From contig NZ_PJMQ01000001.1 in the NCBI RefSeq assembly GCF_002846335.1, positions 1 to 64,000 on the forward strand: a DNA stretch of 64,000 bases, in the 5' to 3' direction. Position numbers and translations under genes: made by a program. Numbering within the stretch: the first letter of the stretch is position 1; the number at the start of each line of letters is the position of its first letter. Source of the stretch: Janthinobacterium sp. 61. Lineage in GTDB: Bacteria > Pseudomonadota > Gammaproteobacteria > Burkholderiales > Burkholderiaceae_D. Below, one piece after another: positions 1-8,075 of the stretch. The notes under the pieces were generated by a model that had not been told where the DNA came from, ran no database searches, and was given only the letters and a program-made list of their open reading frames with translations.

Positions 1-1538
1 AGCAGATGGCGCCCGTCATCGAGAGCGTCAACAAATCTTTGACCGCGCTCGGAATGACCAACGTCAGCACGACGAAGCAGTACGCCGACGCGGTGCTGAA
101 ACTTACGCAGTCCGGCGCCCTGGCCACTGAGTCCGGGCAGCAACTGTATCTGCAATTGCTGGCCTTGGCGCCCGCTTTCAAATCCGTCACCGATTACAAC
201 GAAAAGCTCAATAAGTCCCTGGAGGAAGTGGCGGCGGCATCAGCAGCAGCGGCGAAGGCGGCGGCGGACGGGGCTATCGCGGCGGCGAAGGCGGCCGAGG
301 AAGCTGCTTCTGCTATCGCCTCCGGCTTGTTGTCGGCGGTCGATGCGGCATTTGCCACACTGCAAACCGTGGTGAACCGGGAGAAGACGGCGCTGGCTAA
401 GGCGAATGAAATCGCGGCAAAGGCGATGCAGGTTCGCATCGATGCCGAAACGGCGGCGATGGCGAAGCACAAGTCGCTGGCCGATGCGCTCAAGTCGAGC
501 CTCGACCAAATGAACGTGTCGGGCACGATGGAGGATGTGGGCCGTGCCAGCGCGCAGGCGCAGATCGCAGCGGCGCTGGCCATTGCCAAGGCGGGCGGTC
601 CGCTGCCGGCGGCTGACTCGCTGAAAGATGCGCTGTCGAGCGTGACGAAAGACGCCAGCGACAAGTTCGCCACCTACGACGACTACCTGGTCGATTTCTA
701 CAGGACGCAGAACGACATCGCGGCATTGGGTAAATTGACTGATTCCTCGCTGTCGATCGAGCAGCGAACGCTTGACCTGCTGCAGCAGCAGAAAGATGCC
801 AGCCAAGTGGCCTACGAGGCGGAAGTGGCGCGCCTGGACGGCATCCTCGAAACGGCGCGCTCGCAGATCGATGTGCTTAAAGGCATCGATACCACCTCGC
901 TGTCGATCCTTCAGGCGATAACAGGCCTGGCCAGTGCGATGGCGGCAGCGCAGGCCAATTCCAGCGTAGGAGCGCTGTCGGGCATCAACAATGCCTACCA
1001 GGCTGCGCTGGGCCGTGCGCCCGAGAAGGCCGGCATGGACTACTGGGGTGGCCTGGCCAACAGCGGCGTGTCGATAGGCGATATCGTTTCCGGGATCAAG
1101 AACTCGCCCGAGGCGCAGGCGCAGGCACTCTACAAATCGGTGATGGGGCGCGCGGGCGACGCGGCCGGCATCGATTACTGGACCAATGTACTTGCCGGTG
1201 GCTCGTCCATCGACCAGGTGCGCGCGGCGATGATGGGCAGCGCCGAGTACCAGAAATTGCACTCGTTCGACGTTGGCACGAACCGTCTCCCATTCGACAC
1301 GCTGGCCCTGGTACACGAGGGCGAGCGCATCATTCCTGCGGCTGACAACCGCGAGTTGATGGCGCGCCTCAGCAGCCCGACGTCGAACAATGACGCGCTG
1401 GCCGCCGAGCTGCGCGAACAGCGCATTGAGAACGAGAAACTGCGCGTGATGCTGGAACTCACCTGTACGCCATCGCCAAAAACACGCTCAACACCGCTGA
1501 CTCGCTCGAAGGCGCCGCGAATGGCGACATGCCGCTGA
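1..1538 (+). CDS. Phage tail tape measure protein, C-terminal part (5' end outside window; 3' end frameshifted)
   Basis: The frame is open to the left edge, so the ATG at 6 is probably internal and the gene starts upstream. The N-terminal 150 residues are alanine-rich and helical, as in tape measure proteins that set tail length. About residues 320-420 hold two DUF4214-like repeats (motifs AALGRAPEKAGMDYW and SVMGRAGDAAGIDYW). Then comes LALVHEGERIIPAADNREL, a typical tape-measure C-terminal motif. After LRVMLE near 1455 the frame degrades. One frame over, the sequence reads HLYAIAKNTLNTADSLEG... and stops at 1565-1567, overlapping the next ATG (1564). A single-base deletion near 1455-1460 therefore explains the aberrant tail. 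Function is inferred from composition, motifs and its place before the tail fibre genes. Confidence 0.75.
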   Translation, partial: QMAPVIESVNKSLTALGMTNVSTTKQYADAVLKLTQSGALATESGQQLYLQLLALAPAFKSVTDYNEKLNKSLEEVAAASAAAAKAAADGAIAAAKAAEEAASAIASGLLSAVDAAFATLQTVVNREKTALAKANEIAAKAMQVRIDAETAAMAKHKSLADALKSSLDQMNVSGTMEDVGRASAQAQIAAALAIAKAGGPLPAADSLKDALSSVTKDASDKFATYDDYLVDFYRTQNDIAALGKLTDSSLSIEQRTLDLLQQQKDASQVAYEAEVARLDGILETARSQIDVLKGIDTTSLSILQAITGLASAMAAAQANSSVGALSGINNAYQAALGRAPEKAGMDYWGGLANSGVSIGDIVSGIKNSPEAQAQALYKSVMGRAGDAAGIDYWTNVLAGGSSIDQVRAAMMGSAEYQKLHSFDVGTNRLPFDTLALVHEGERIIPAADNRELMARLSSPTSNNDALAAELREQRIENEKLRVMLELTCTPSPKTRSTPLTRSKAPRMATCR

Positions 1539-1563
1539 CCACCAAGAAAGTTGAGGAGACTGC

Positions 1564-2711
1564 ATGATTATTCTGGACCCGATTGCCGTGTCCGACCTGG
1601 TGTATTCGTCAGCTCGAAACGTGCCGGAGAACGACTATCCAGAACGAAGCCTCACGAAAGTGTATGCGGCTGGCGAGCGTGTGATTGATCCTGCCACGCA
1701 CAAACGGTTTCCGAATCGAAGGTTGGCGTGAGCAGCGCCGTCACCCTGTCCATCGCGTCGCCCGGCATCGTCACATGGGTGGCGCATGGGCAGGCAGCCG
1801 GCACGCCGGTGTCGTTTGCTACGACCGGCGCGTTGCCGACGGGCCTGGTGGCTGGCGCCACCTATTACGTGCTGAGTCCGGCCGCCAACACCTTCAGCCT
1901 CAGCGCGACGGGTGGGCGGCGCTGCCATCGCCACGACCGGTAGCCAGTCCGGCGTGCACACCGCCCAGCGCGGGCCTGAACGTCAACAAACCACTGAGCG
2001 ACACGACGTACTGGCTGCCGAAAGGTGCGACGAATCGCTGGAAAATGGTCGACGCCTACAACAACACGCAGACCGAAAACCCCGAGTCCATCGTGCAGAC
2101 GTTCAAGCCGCAGGCCATCGCGCAGGGCATCTACCTGGGCAATCTGGACGCGGCAGAGGTGGTCATCACGTCCACCGATCCGGGCGCCGGCGTGGTCTAC
2201 CAGCAGGCATTCAGCTTGATCGTGTCGAGTTCCCGGCAGCAGCATGTATCGCTGGCTGTTTAACCGGCGGCGCCGCAGGACGAGTTTTCTGGCGCTCGAT
2301 CTGCCCCTGTATTACAACGCGGCAGTAACGATTGCCATCAACAACCCCGGCGGCATTGCCAAATGCGGCATGTGCTGCATTGGGCCTATCGAAGAAATCG
2401 GCGGCACGGAGTATGGCCTGGGCCGGGATTTCAAGGATTGGTCGACGACGAAATTCAATTTCGACGGGTACCAGCGAGACCACGGAGCGGGGCTTTTCCA
2501 AGCGCATGTCGCTCGATCTGATCATCGATAACGACCAGATCGAGTATGCGCATGAGCGCATGGAGGGGCTGCGGCAGAAAACCATTGTCTACATCGGCGC
2601 CACTGTATATGGCGGATTTACGGTCGTTTGCGGCAAGTTTTCGTCGCTCAAGAGCGTTATCGCGGGTTTCATACATTCAAAATGGCGATGCAAATTGAAG
2701 GAACAGTGTAA
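1564..2711 (+). pseudogene. Phage tail structural protein gene broken by multiple frameshifts
   Basis: The reading starts MIILDPIAVSDLVYSSARN at 1564, overlapping the intended tape-measure stop, and ends KMAMQIEGTV then TAA at 2709-2711. In between, homologous-looking coding text jumps frame at about 1712, 1910, 1970, 2235, 2470 and 2675. Pieces in order are: AVTLSIASPGIVTWVAHGQ (a beta-rich domain common in phage tail proteins), NKPLSDTTYWLPKGATNRW, MYRWLF, LPLYYNAAVTIAINNPGG, IEEIGGTEYGLGRDFKDW, TERGFSKRMSLDLIIDNDQ and VYIGATVYGGF. Each jump can be repaired by a one- or two-base indel, several in short homopolymers. No in-frame nonsense codons are needed. The original product was about 380 residues. 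It is a tail or baseplate component by position; its exact role is unknown. It may be genuinely decayed or poorly sequenced. Confidence 0.75.
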
Positions 2712-4798
2712 ATGATCACAAAACTGATGGATGGCCTGCCGAATCAGTCGATGGCGCAGGGGCCATTTGACGCGGCGGTAGCCAAATACATGACCGAGCT
2801 GCCTGCATGGGGGGGGAGGCGAATGCGCTGGCGGCGGACGTGAATGCAAAACAGGTGCAGGCGAATACGTCAGCTGCAAGCGCTGCAGCATCGGTCGACG
2901 CAGCCACGGCGCAGGTCGCGGCTGCGCAGGCGGCACGCGATGCTGCTGTTGTGGCGCGTATCGCCGCCCAGGCCGCCGCCTCCGACGCCCAGCAGGCCGC
3001 AACCGGGACAGTGCTGATCGGCACAAGTACGACGTCCTTGGTCATTGGCACGGGCAACAAAACGCTGACCACCCAGTCCGGCAAGCAGTACGCCGCCAAC
3101 ATTTTCATCACCGCGGTCAGTGCTTCCGACCCCACTCGCTTTATGTCCGGCACGGTGGTTTCTTACTCGGGCACGACGCTGGTCATCGCGGTGACTGCGG
3201 TTGGCGGGAGTGGCGCTACAGTAGCGAACTGGAACATTTCGGTTACTGGCGCCCCGGGCGCTGCGGCCATCGCAACACTTGCCGGAAATGCCACCGGTGC
3301 CATTAACCTTCTCAACGGCACCGCGCCAGCAGCCAGCGCCACACCGGATATCTGGGCGGCCGGCGGAAACCGGGTGCCTATCAGCTCCGGCACCCCGATT
3401 ACGGGTTTCCCTACTGCACCCCAAGCCGGTGCCCAGCGGACGTTGGTGGCCGCAGTGGCGTTTTCGATGACGAGCGGTGCGAACCTGGTCATCGCAGGCG
3501 GCAGTACGGCCGTAGCCATAGGCGACGAGGTCGATGTCACAGCCGAGACTCCCACGCTGTTCAAGGTGTGGGTGCGGCGGGTGACCAGTGCGTCCGGAGC
3601 CTCCACGGGCGACACGCTTACTACAGCGCGCGTTCTGCCTACCCCCGACTGGCTGAAATGTGACGGGGCCGATTACCTGGCAAGCAGCTACCCTGAGCTT
3701 GCCGGACTTCTCGGCCCCGCGCGGTCTTTCGCTAAGTTGGCCGATCCGGCTACGCTCCCAGCGGGAGCAGGCGGAGGTGTCGCATATTCCGCTGATGGCG
3801 TGTATCTCGCCATCGCGCATAACGTAACTCCCTTCATCTCTGTGTACAAGCTGACTGCTGGGGTCTATGTCAAACTAGCGGCCCTGCCGGCGGCCCCTGG
3901 CTTGCCGAGGGGGCTGGCGATCAGCCCCGACGGCGTTTACCTTGCCGCATGCACTGTGCAGTCTCCTTATCTGACCCTGTGGAAGCGTACGGGAGACACC
4001 TTTGCCTCATACGCCTTTACAGGAAATCTGTCCTCTGCGGTCGTTGCTACCACTACGTCCGTAGCATTTTCACCCAATGGGCAGTTTTTCGCCGTGGGGA
4101 ATACCCCCGTAGGTGTAAACACAAATCTATATATTCATACGTACTCGGGAGGGGTGTTTAGCCAGGTGGCATCGATGGGCTCAGCATCGCTTCTTTTCAA
4201 TGGTTGTCAGGCGATGGCGTTTAGCCCCGATGGCACACATTTGGTAGCGTCGGGAGTCTCGGCGCCCTTCATGGCAGCCTGGAGCATCTCTGGGAACACT
4301 TTCACCAATACCCCTACATTCAGCGCTCAAACCACTTATTCTGGACTTAACGCTACCTACAGCAGCGACAGCAAATACCTGGCTGTCGGGCTTTTCTCCA
4401 TCAATGGGCCGGGGCTTGCAGTTTACAAGCGGTCAGGTAATGCCTACACAAAGTTACCTAATCCAGCCGGAGCCCCTGAAGGTTACGGCAGTGGGACATC
4501 GTTTAGCCCCGACACGGGGCAACTAGCCGTGGCTACGTCGGCGGCGCCCTATCTGCTTGTATTCCGCCGCAGCGGTGACCAGTTCATTCTCCGCTCCGAT
4601 ATGCCGAGCACTACCGTGGTGCAGACACTTTCTCAGGCGTCAGCAGCCGCATTTAGCCCGGTGGGTAGTGATCTCGCGTGTTCGTCGACTAACACGCCCT
4701 TTTTACAGGTGTTTCGAGAAACCGTCGATGCTACGCGAGTTCGGGTGCCAAACCTACCGGCAGCCGACACGCTGGTCGCCAGTTACATTAAGACCTAA
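2712..4798 (+). CDS. Phage tail fibre / collar protein with seven-bladed beta-propeller (frameshift at a G8 tract near its start)
   Basis: The natural start is probably ATG 2712, directly after the preceding TAA, reading MITKLMDGLPNQSMAQGPF. The main open frame begins at 2807. The two join across the eight-G run at 2809-2816 if one G is added. An alanine-rich coiled region follows (to about residue 70 from 2807). Next is a tail-collar motif, WLKCDGADYLASSYPELAGLLG (shown here in two parts: WLKCDG and YPELAGLLG). Seven propeller blades then run from about 3776 to 4720, each with a core like VAFSPNGQFFAVG or LAISPDGVYLAA followed by a strand such as YLTLWKR. The C-terminus RVPNLPAADTLVASYIKT resembles the end of collar domains, so the propeller looks inserted. 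It is a likely receptor-binding adhesin of the phage. Confidence 0.72.
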
Positions 4799-4806
4799 AG
4801 GAAAAC

Positions 4807-5235
4807 ATGCTTACTTTATATCTTTTTGATGCTACTGGCATCTCCATCGGTAGTGCCGATGTTGACCCAATGGGGCCGGTGCCGCGCAACTCAACCCTGG
4901 CCGCACCGCCCGCGATCATCGGCACCCAGGTGGCTCGCTGGACTGGTGCCAACTGGGAGGTGCTGGCCGAGCCTCCACCTGCTCCGATAGCGCCGGTTAT
5001 TGTGCCGCATAAGGTCACGCGTCGGCAGGGTCGCCTGGCGCTGCTGCTGGCCGGCAAACTCGACCAGGTGCCGGTGGTAATCGCGGCCATCAAGGACGAG
5101 ACAGAGCGGCGCCTGGCGCAGATCGAATGGGATGATGCCCAGGACTACGAGCGATGGCACCCGCTGGTGGTGCTAATAGGACCCGCCCTGAACCTGGACC
5201 TCGACGCGCTGTTCATTCACGCGGACACACTGTGA
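4807..5235 (+). CDS. Phage tail fibre-associated protein (chaperone/assembly-like)
   Basis: A 142-residue protein 8 nt after the tail fibre gene, with AAGGAAA just before its ATG. The N-terminal half (about 1-60) is a small beta-rich region with VARWTGANWEVL, seen in many proteins encoded after tail fibres. A proline linker (PPPAPIAPVIVP) leads to a helical C-terminal half (RRQGRLALLLAGKLDQV, AQIEWDDAQDYERWHP). The helical segment resembles the C-terminal part of proteins encoded beside fibres in betaproteobacterial prophages. It may assist fibre folding or be a minor fibre subunit; this is inferred from position, not from a characterised homologue. Confidence 0.6.
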   Translation: MLTLYLFDATGISIGSADVDPMGPVPRNSTLAAPPAIIGTQVARWTGANWEVLAEPPPAPIAPVIVPHKVTRRQGRLALLLAGKLDQVPVVIAAIKDETERRLAQIEWDDAQDYERWHPLVVLIGPALNLDLDALFIHADTL

Positions 5236-5516
5236 AACGCCTCAGCCTACTGGCTGTCTGGCTGGCCTGCATTGGCGCGGCCGCGATCACGCTGCTGCGC
5301 ATGCTCTGGTCGATTCTGTCGAATCCGGCCAAAGCGCTGCGCATCGCCGTCGCGCTGGACCGGGCGGGCAATGCCGCCGCCAATGGTGTCGAAACCGAAA
5401 CGCTCAGCAGCCGTGCCAACCGGGCGCGCAGCGAGGGCCGCCGCTGGGGCTGTGTCCTGTGCCGCTGGCTCGATTGGCTGGACCCGCATCACTGCCGCGA
5501 TTCGGCTGGCACTTAG
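5232..5516 (+). CDS. Small phage membrane-anchored protein, function unknown
   Basis: A 94-residue protein starting at GTG 5232, which overlaps the preceding stop (TGA 5233-5235) in a GTGA junction; this coupling decides the start. The N-terminus (KRLSLLAVWLACIGAAAITLLRML) is one hydrophobic helix. The rest is basic and charged, with AVALDRAGNAAANG and two cysteines in a tryptophan-rich segment (WGCVLCRWLDWLDPHHC). The CxxC and a later HHC could bind a metal, but this is speculation. It sits between the fibre module and the holin, and similar small proteins accompany lysis cassettes. A terminator follows. Confidence 0.6.
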   Translation: MKRLSLLAVWLACIGAAAITLLRMLWSILSNPAKALRIAVALDRAGNAAANGVETETLSSRANRARSEGRRWGCVLCRWLDWLDPHHCRDSAGT

Positions 5517-5541
5517 CTGTTGTCGACAGTCCTCCCCATAC

Positions 5542-5562
5542 AACCCGCTTCGGCGGGTTTTT
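5542..5562 (+). terminator. Rho-independent terminator between tail and lysis modules
   Basis: A seven-base-pair stem AACCCGC/GCGGGTT encloses a TTCG tetraloop and is followed by a T run on the plus strand. It lies 26 nt after the stop of the small membrane protein and 27 nt before the holin start. It probably ends the structural transcript or attenuates entry into the lysis genes. Confidence 0.8.
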
Positions 5563-5588
5563 GCATTTCCACCGCCTGAAAGGCATCC

Positions 5589-5954
5589 ATGACTGAACCC
5601 GCAACAATTACCGCCGCCGGCGGCGCGCTCGCCCTTGGCACCGTGACCTTGACCGGCTCGATTCTTGGGCTGGAATACGACGTGCTGCTTGTCGGCCTGG
5701 CTGGCGGCCTGGTCGCGCTGTCGATGGTCGACCAGACCAGCCGCCTGAAAATGGTCATTTCCGTCATGACCAGCGCCCTGGTGGCCGGCTATGTCGGTCC
5801 CATCGCGCATGCTGGCGCGCTAGAGTATTTCCCCTGGACGGCGAAGTCGGCCGACGCCGTGCGCTGGTTCTGCGCCTTCTCTGCTGGAGTCTCGGCGCAA
5901 ACCATAGTGCCGCTGGCCTTGGGCTGGCTCAAGAAACGTGGAGGCGCACAATGA
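5589..5954 (+). CDS. Putative phage holin
   Basis: A 121-residue protein with three to four hydrophobic segments (around residues 8-27, 33-50, 56-77 and 90-112) and a short charged C-terminus KKRGGAQ. It is the first gene of a tightly overlapping four-gene block (5951-5954 overlaps the next start) that contains a GH19 endolysin and Rz/Rz1. Small size, membrane topology and position directly upstream of the endolysin support a holin, which would permeabilise the inner membrane and release the endolysin. The assignment is from context; no family-specific holin motif is recognised. Confidence 0.65.
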   Translation: MTEPATITAAGGALALGTVTLTGSILGLEYDVLLVGLAGGLVALSMVDQTSRLKMVISVMTSALVAGYVGPIAHAGALEYFPWTAKSADAVRWFCAFSAGVSAQTIVPLALGWLKKRGGAQ

Positions 5955-6211
5955 GCATGCTCACCCTGAACTGGCTGGCCGGCATCGTCCTGCTGGCCCA
6001 CTCCCTGTGCGTGCTCAATCGCATGCACCGCCGCAGCAACCATCTGTACCGTTTGTTCTACGTGCTGTTGGGCGTGGGCGCCGTTGCCGTGCTGACCGGC
6101 CCGCTGTACGGCTACACGCAGCCGCCAACTGGCGAGGTGCTACTGAATGCAGGTATGGCGGGCGTGGTCATGATCGGTTGGTTTGCTAAAAATCGGAGGG
6201 CTGTGCCATGA
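5951..6211 (+). CDS. Second small phage membrane protein (holin or antiholin candidate)
   Basis: An 86-residue protein with three hydrophobic segments: about residues 5-20, 33-52 and 66-80. An arginine/histidine patch (NRMHRRSNH) lies between the first two and the end is basic (KNRRAVP). It overlaps the upstream holin by four bases (ATGA) and the downstream endolysin by four bases, so all are translated from one message. Paired membrane proteins before an endolysin are often a holin/antiholin set. Which of the two forms the lesion cannot be told from sequence. Confidence 0.6.
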   Translation: MSMLTLNWLAGIVLLAHSLCVLNRMHRRSNHLYRLFYVLLGVGAVAVLTGPLYGYTQPPTGEVLLNAGMAGVVMIGWFAKNRRAVP

Positions 6212-6732
6212 GCGCCCTGACGCTGGCCCAGCTGGTGGCCATCATGCCGTATGCGCGCCCACGCGCGGCAACATTCCTTGCTCCCCTAAATGCCGCCATG
6301 CTGGAGTTCGGCATCACTACGCCGGCGCGCCAGGCATCGTTCCTGTCGCAGGTTGGCCACGAATCGGGAAGTCTGGCTTACGTGCGCGAACTGGCCAGCG
6401 GCGCGGCGTACGAGGGGCGGCGTGATCTGGGCAATACCTTGCCCGGCGACGGCGTGCGCTATAAGGGGCGCGGCCTGATCCAGATCACAGGCCGCGCCAA
6501 CTATGCAGCCTGCGGTAAGGCGTTGGGCCTGGACCTGCTGGCCAAGCCCGATCTGCTCGAGCAGATCGTCAATGCCTGCCGCAGCGCGGGCTGGTTCTGG
6601 CAGTCGAACGGCTTGAACGCACTGGCAGATGCTGGTGACCAGGTACGCGTTACGCGACGCGTGAATGGCGGAACGAATGGTCTGGCCGAGCGCTTGGCGC
6701 TATTTGCCGCAGCCCAGCGGGTGCTGGCGTGA
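6208..6732 (+). CDS. Phage endolysin, glycoside hydrolase family 19 (chitinase-like)
   Basis: A 174-residue muramidase-type endolysin that cleaves peptidoglycan glycan strands. The GH19 signature is clear: FLSQVGHESGSLAYVREL has candidate catalytic glutamates at residues 52 and 61, and YKGRGLIQITGRANY (residues 85-99) forms the conserved substrate-binding core. There is no signal peptide or SAR helix, so export depends on the upstream holin. Length matches single-domain phage GH19 enzymes. It overlaps its neighbours by four bases on both sides. Confidence 0.92.
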   Translation: MSALTLAQLVAIMPYARPRAATFLAPLNAAMLEFGITTPARQASFLSQVGHESGSLAYVRELASGAAYEGRRDLGNTLPGDGVRYKGRGLIQITGRANYAACGKALGLDLLAKPDLLEQIVNACRSAGWFWQSNGLNALADAGDQVRVTRRVNGGTNGLAERLALFAAAQRVLA

Positions 6733-7238
6733 GCGCGCTGGTCAAGGTGCCCGGCTGGGCATATCTGGTCTTGGTGCTGGTAGTGGTCGGCGCCATCGGC
6801 GGGGCGTACCTGCACTCGCAAGGCGTCACGCAGGGCAGGGCGGCCGTACAGGCGCTGTGGAATGCCGACAAGAAGACCCGTGCCGCTGCAGAAACGAAAG
6901 CGGTGGCGCAGCGCGTCGCCGAGAACCTGGTACAAGCCCGACAACAGGCAGCCACCGCGCTGGCCATCACGAAAGCCTACAATGAAGAAATCAACGATGT
7001 GCGCGCTCGCCTTGCTGCTGAGCGCATGCGCAAGCCAGCCTTCTGTGCAAGTACAGGACCTGCCGCCCCGGCCGGTAGCGATGGCGCCGAAGGAGGCGCT
7101 GCAGCCGATCCCTCCGGCGGGCTACTTCCTGACGCGGTGGCGCGAGATATTCAAGCCTTGATCCTGCAGACGGAGGAGGTGGCTGCGACAGGGCGGGCAT
7201 GCCAGGCGTTCATACGGTCTAATGGCATGGGCCTATAG
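6729..7238 (+). CDS. Rz-like inner-membrane spanin
   Basis: A 169-residue type II membrane protein. Residues 10-28 (WAYLVLVLVVVGAIGGAYL) form the single N-terminal transmembrane helix, and the periplasmic part to about residue 100 is a charged alanine-rich coiled coil. This is the standard Rz plan. Rz spans the periplasm with the lipoprotein Rz1 and fuses inner and outer membranes in the last step of lysis. A small outer lipoprotein is encoded inside it in another frame (6982-7161). The C-terminal stretch past residue 105 is low-complexity, as expected where two frames share the DNA. Confidence 0.82.
   Translation: MSALVKVPGWAYLVLVLVVVGAIGGAYLHSQGVTQGRAAVQALWNADKKTRAAAETKAVAQRVAENLVQARQQAATALAITKAYNEEINDVRARLAAERMRKPAFCASTGPAAPAGSDGAEGGAAADPSGGLLPDAVARDIQALILQTEEVAATGRACQAFIRSNGMGL
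6982..7161 (+). CDS. Rz1-like outer-membrane spanin lipoprotein, nested inside Rz
   Basis: A 59-residue protein read entirely within the Rz gene in a different frame. It starts at ATG 6982 with MKKSTMCALALLLSAC: a basic start, a short hydrophobic stretch and a lipobox LLSAC with lipidation cysteine 16. The mature part is proline-rich (DLPPRPVAMAP, LQPIPPAGYF), as in known Rz1 proteins. A longer upstream reading of the same frame lacks a signal sequence, so the internal ATG is preferred. It should partner Rz in outer-membrane disruption. Confidence 0.82.
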   Translation: MKKSTMCALALLLSACASQPSVQVQDLPPRPVAMAPKEALQPIPPAGYFLTRWREIFKP

Positions 7239-7447
7239 TGCTGGTGCGTGGTAGAGCTGGTGCTTGACTGGTGCAAGTAGGTTGCATTATTGTTGATGTT
7301 ACTCATACTTCCTTGCACTGATGCCCGCTTTGTAGATATGCATGTTGCATAAATTTGATGTATACTCCTTCACGCAACCGTATGGGATCCATCATGATCA
7401 TGATGCACAGCGGTTCGAAATTTCAACTTCTATTTGAGGAGGTTTTT

Positions 7448-7480
7448 ATGCATACAATTCGCGAAGGTTGGGATGGCTAA
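7448..7480 (+). other. Ten-codon leader ORF with a strong Shine-Dalgarno, abutting the DUF4760 gene
   Basis: A strong ribosome site GAGGAGG sits 6 nt upstream of ATG 7448, which encodes only MHTIREGWDG then TAA. The next codon, GTG 7481, starts the DUF4760 gene in the same frame. That gene has no ribosome site of its own, so its translation probably depends on ribosomes ending on the leader and restarting. Alternatively the stop is a nonsense mutation in a longer N-terminus. This is read directly from sequence; the regulatory role is inference. Confidence 0.55.
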
Positions 7481-7993
7481 GTGAGCGATCCCGTTCAGTC
7501 TGCCAAGGTAACACTATGGCTAGGCGAGAGTTTAGGCTTCTGGATACAAACAGGAGCCTTTCTTTTATCTGCCCTCGCTGCAGCTTTTATTATTTATCAT
7601 AATGGAAAGCTTTCAAGATTACGTGCAACTATCGATCTTATCATGCACCAGAAGAGCGATCAGGAGCTTCTGAAATGTGTTTCGGAGGTCTATCGGCTTA
7701 CTGATTCGAATCAAAGTTTCAGCGCGCTCAAAGCGGGATCTGAGGACTTAAAATGTGTATTGCGTGTCTTGAACAACCATGAGTTCATTGCTTGTGGTAT
7801 TCGTTCAGAGGCATTCTCTGAGTCTGTTTACAAGCAAATGCAGTGTTCTAATTTGCTCAAGGTTTACCGATCATCTAAGCCGATGATAGATGACCTGAGA
7901 AGAAAGCATAGCATTCCAACATTATTCCAAGATTTTGAGTGGCTGGCAGAGCGCTGGAAAGCCTCGCCCGTCAAAAAAATCGGGAAAAAATGA
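7481..7993 (+). CDS. DUF4760-like membrane protein, probable prophage cargo gene
   Basis: A 170-residue protein starting at GTG 7481 directly after the TAA of a 10-codon leader ORF. One transmembrane helix lies at about residues 21-41 (IQTGAFLLSALAAAFIIYH). The cytoplasmic part is helical with motifs RATIDLI, RVLNNHEFIACGIRSEAF and FQDFEWLAERW, which resemble DUF4760 proteins. Its base composition is clearly AT-richer than the flanking lysis and core genes. It lies alone between the lysis cassette and the integrase, a usual site for lysogenic-conversion cargo. A role in superinfection exclusion or defence is possible but unproven. Confidence 0.65.
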   Translation: MSDPVQSAKVTLWLGESLGFWIQTGAFLLSALAAAFIIYHNGKLSRLRATIDLIMHQKSDQELLKCVSEVYRLTDSNQSFSALKAGSEDLKCVLRVLNNHEFIACGIRSEAFSESVYKQMQCSNLLKVYRSSKPMIDDLRRKHSIPTLFQDFEWLAERWKASPVKKIGKK

Positions 7994-8075
7994 ACGAGCC
8001 GCATGGAGCGTAAATCTGGCGATATGTGGCCGTAGTGGTAGATAAGGGCACGCGCGCGATCGGGGCGCGGGAATT

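Noticed and set aside
240..1316. Minus-strand open frame of 358 codons opposite the tape measure gene
   Set aside because: Arginine/histidine-rich shadow; the plus frame has DUF4214 and tape-measure motifs.
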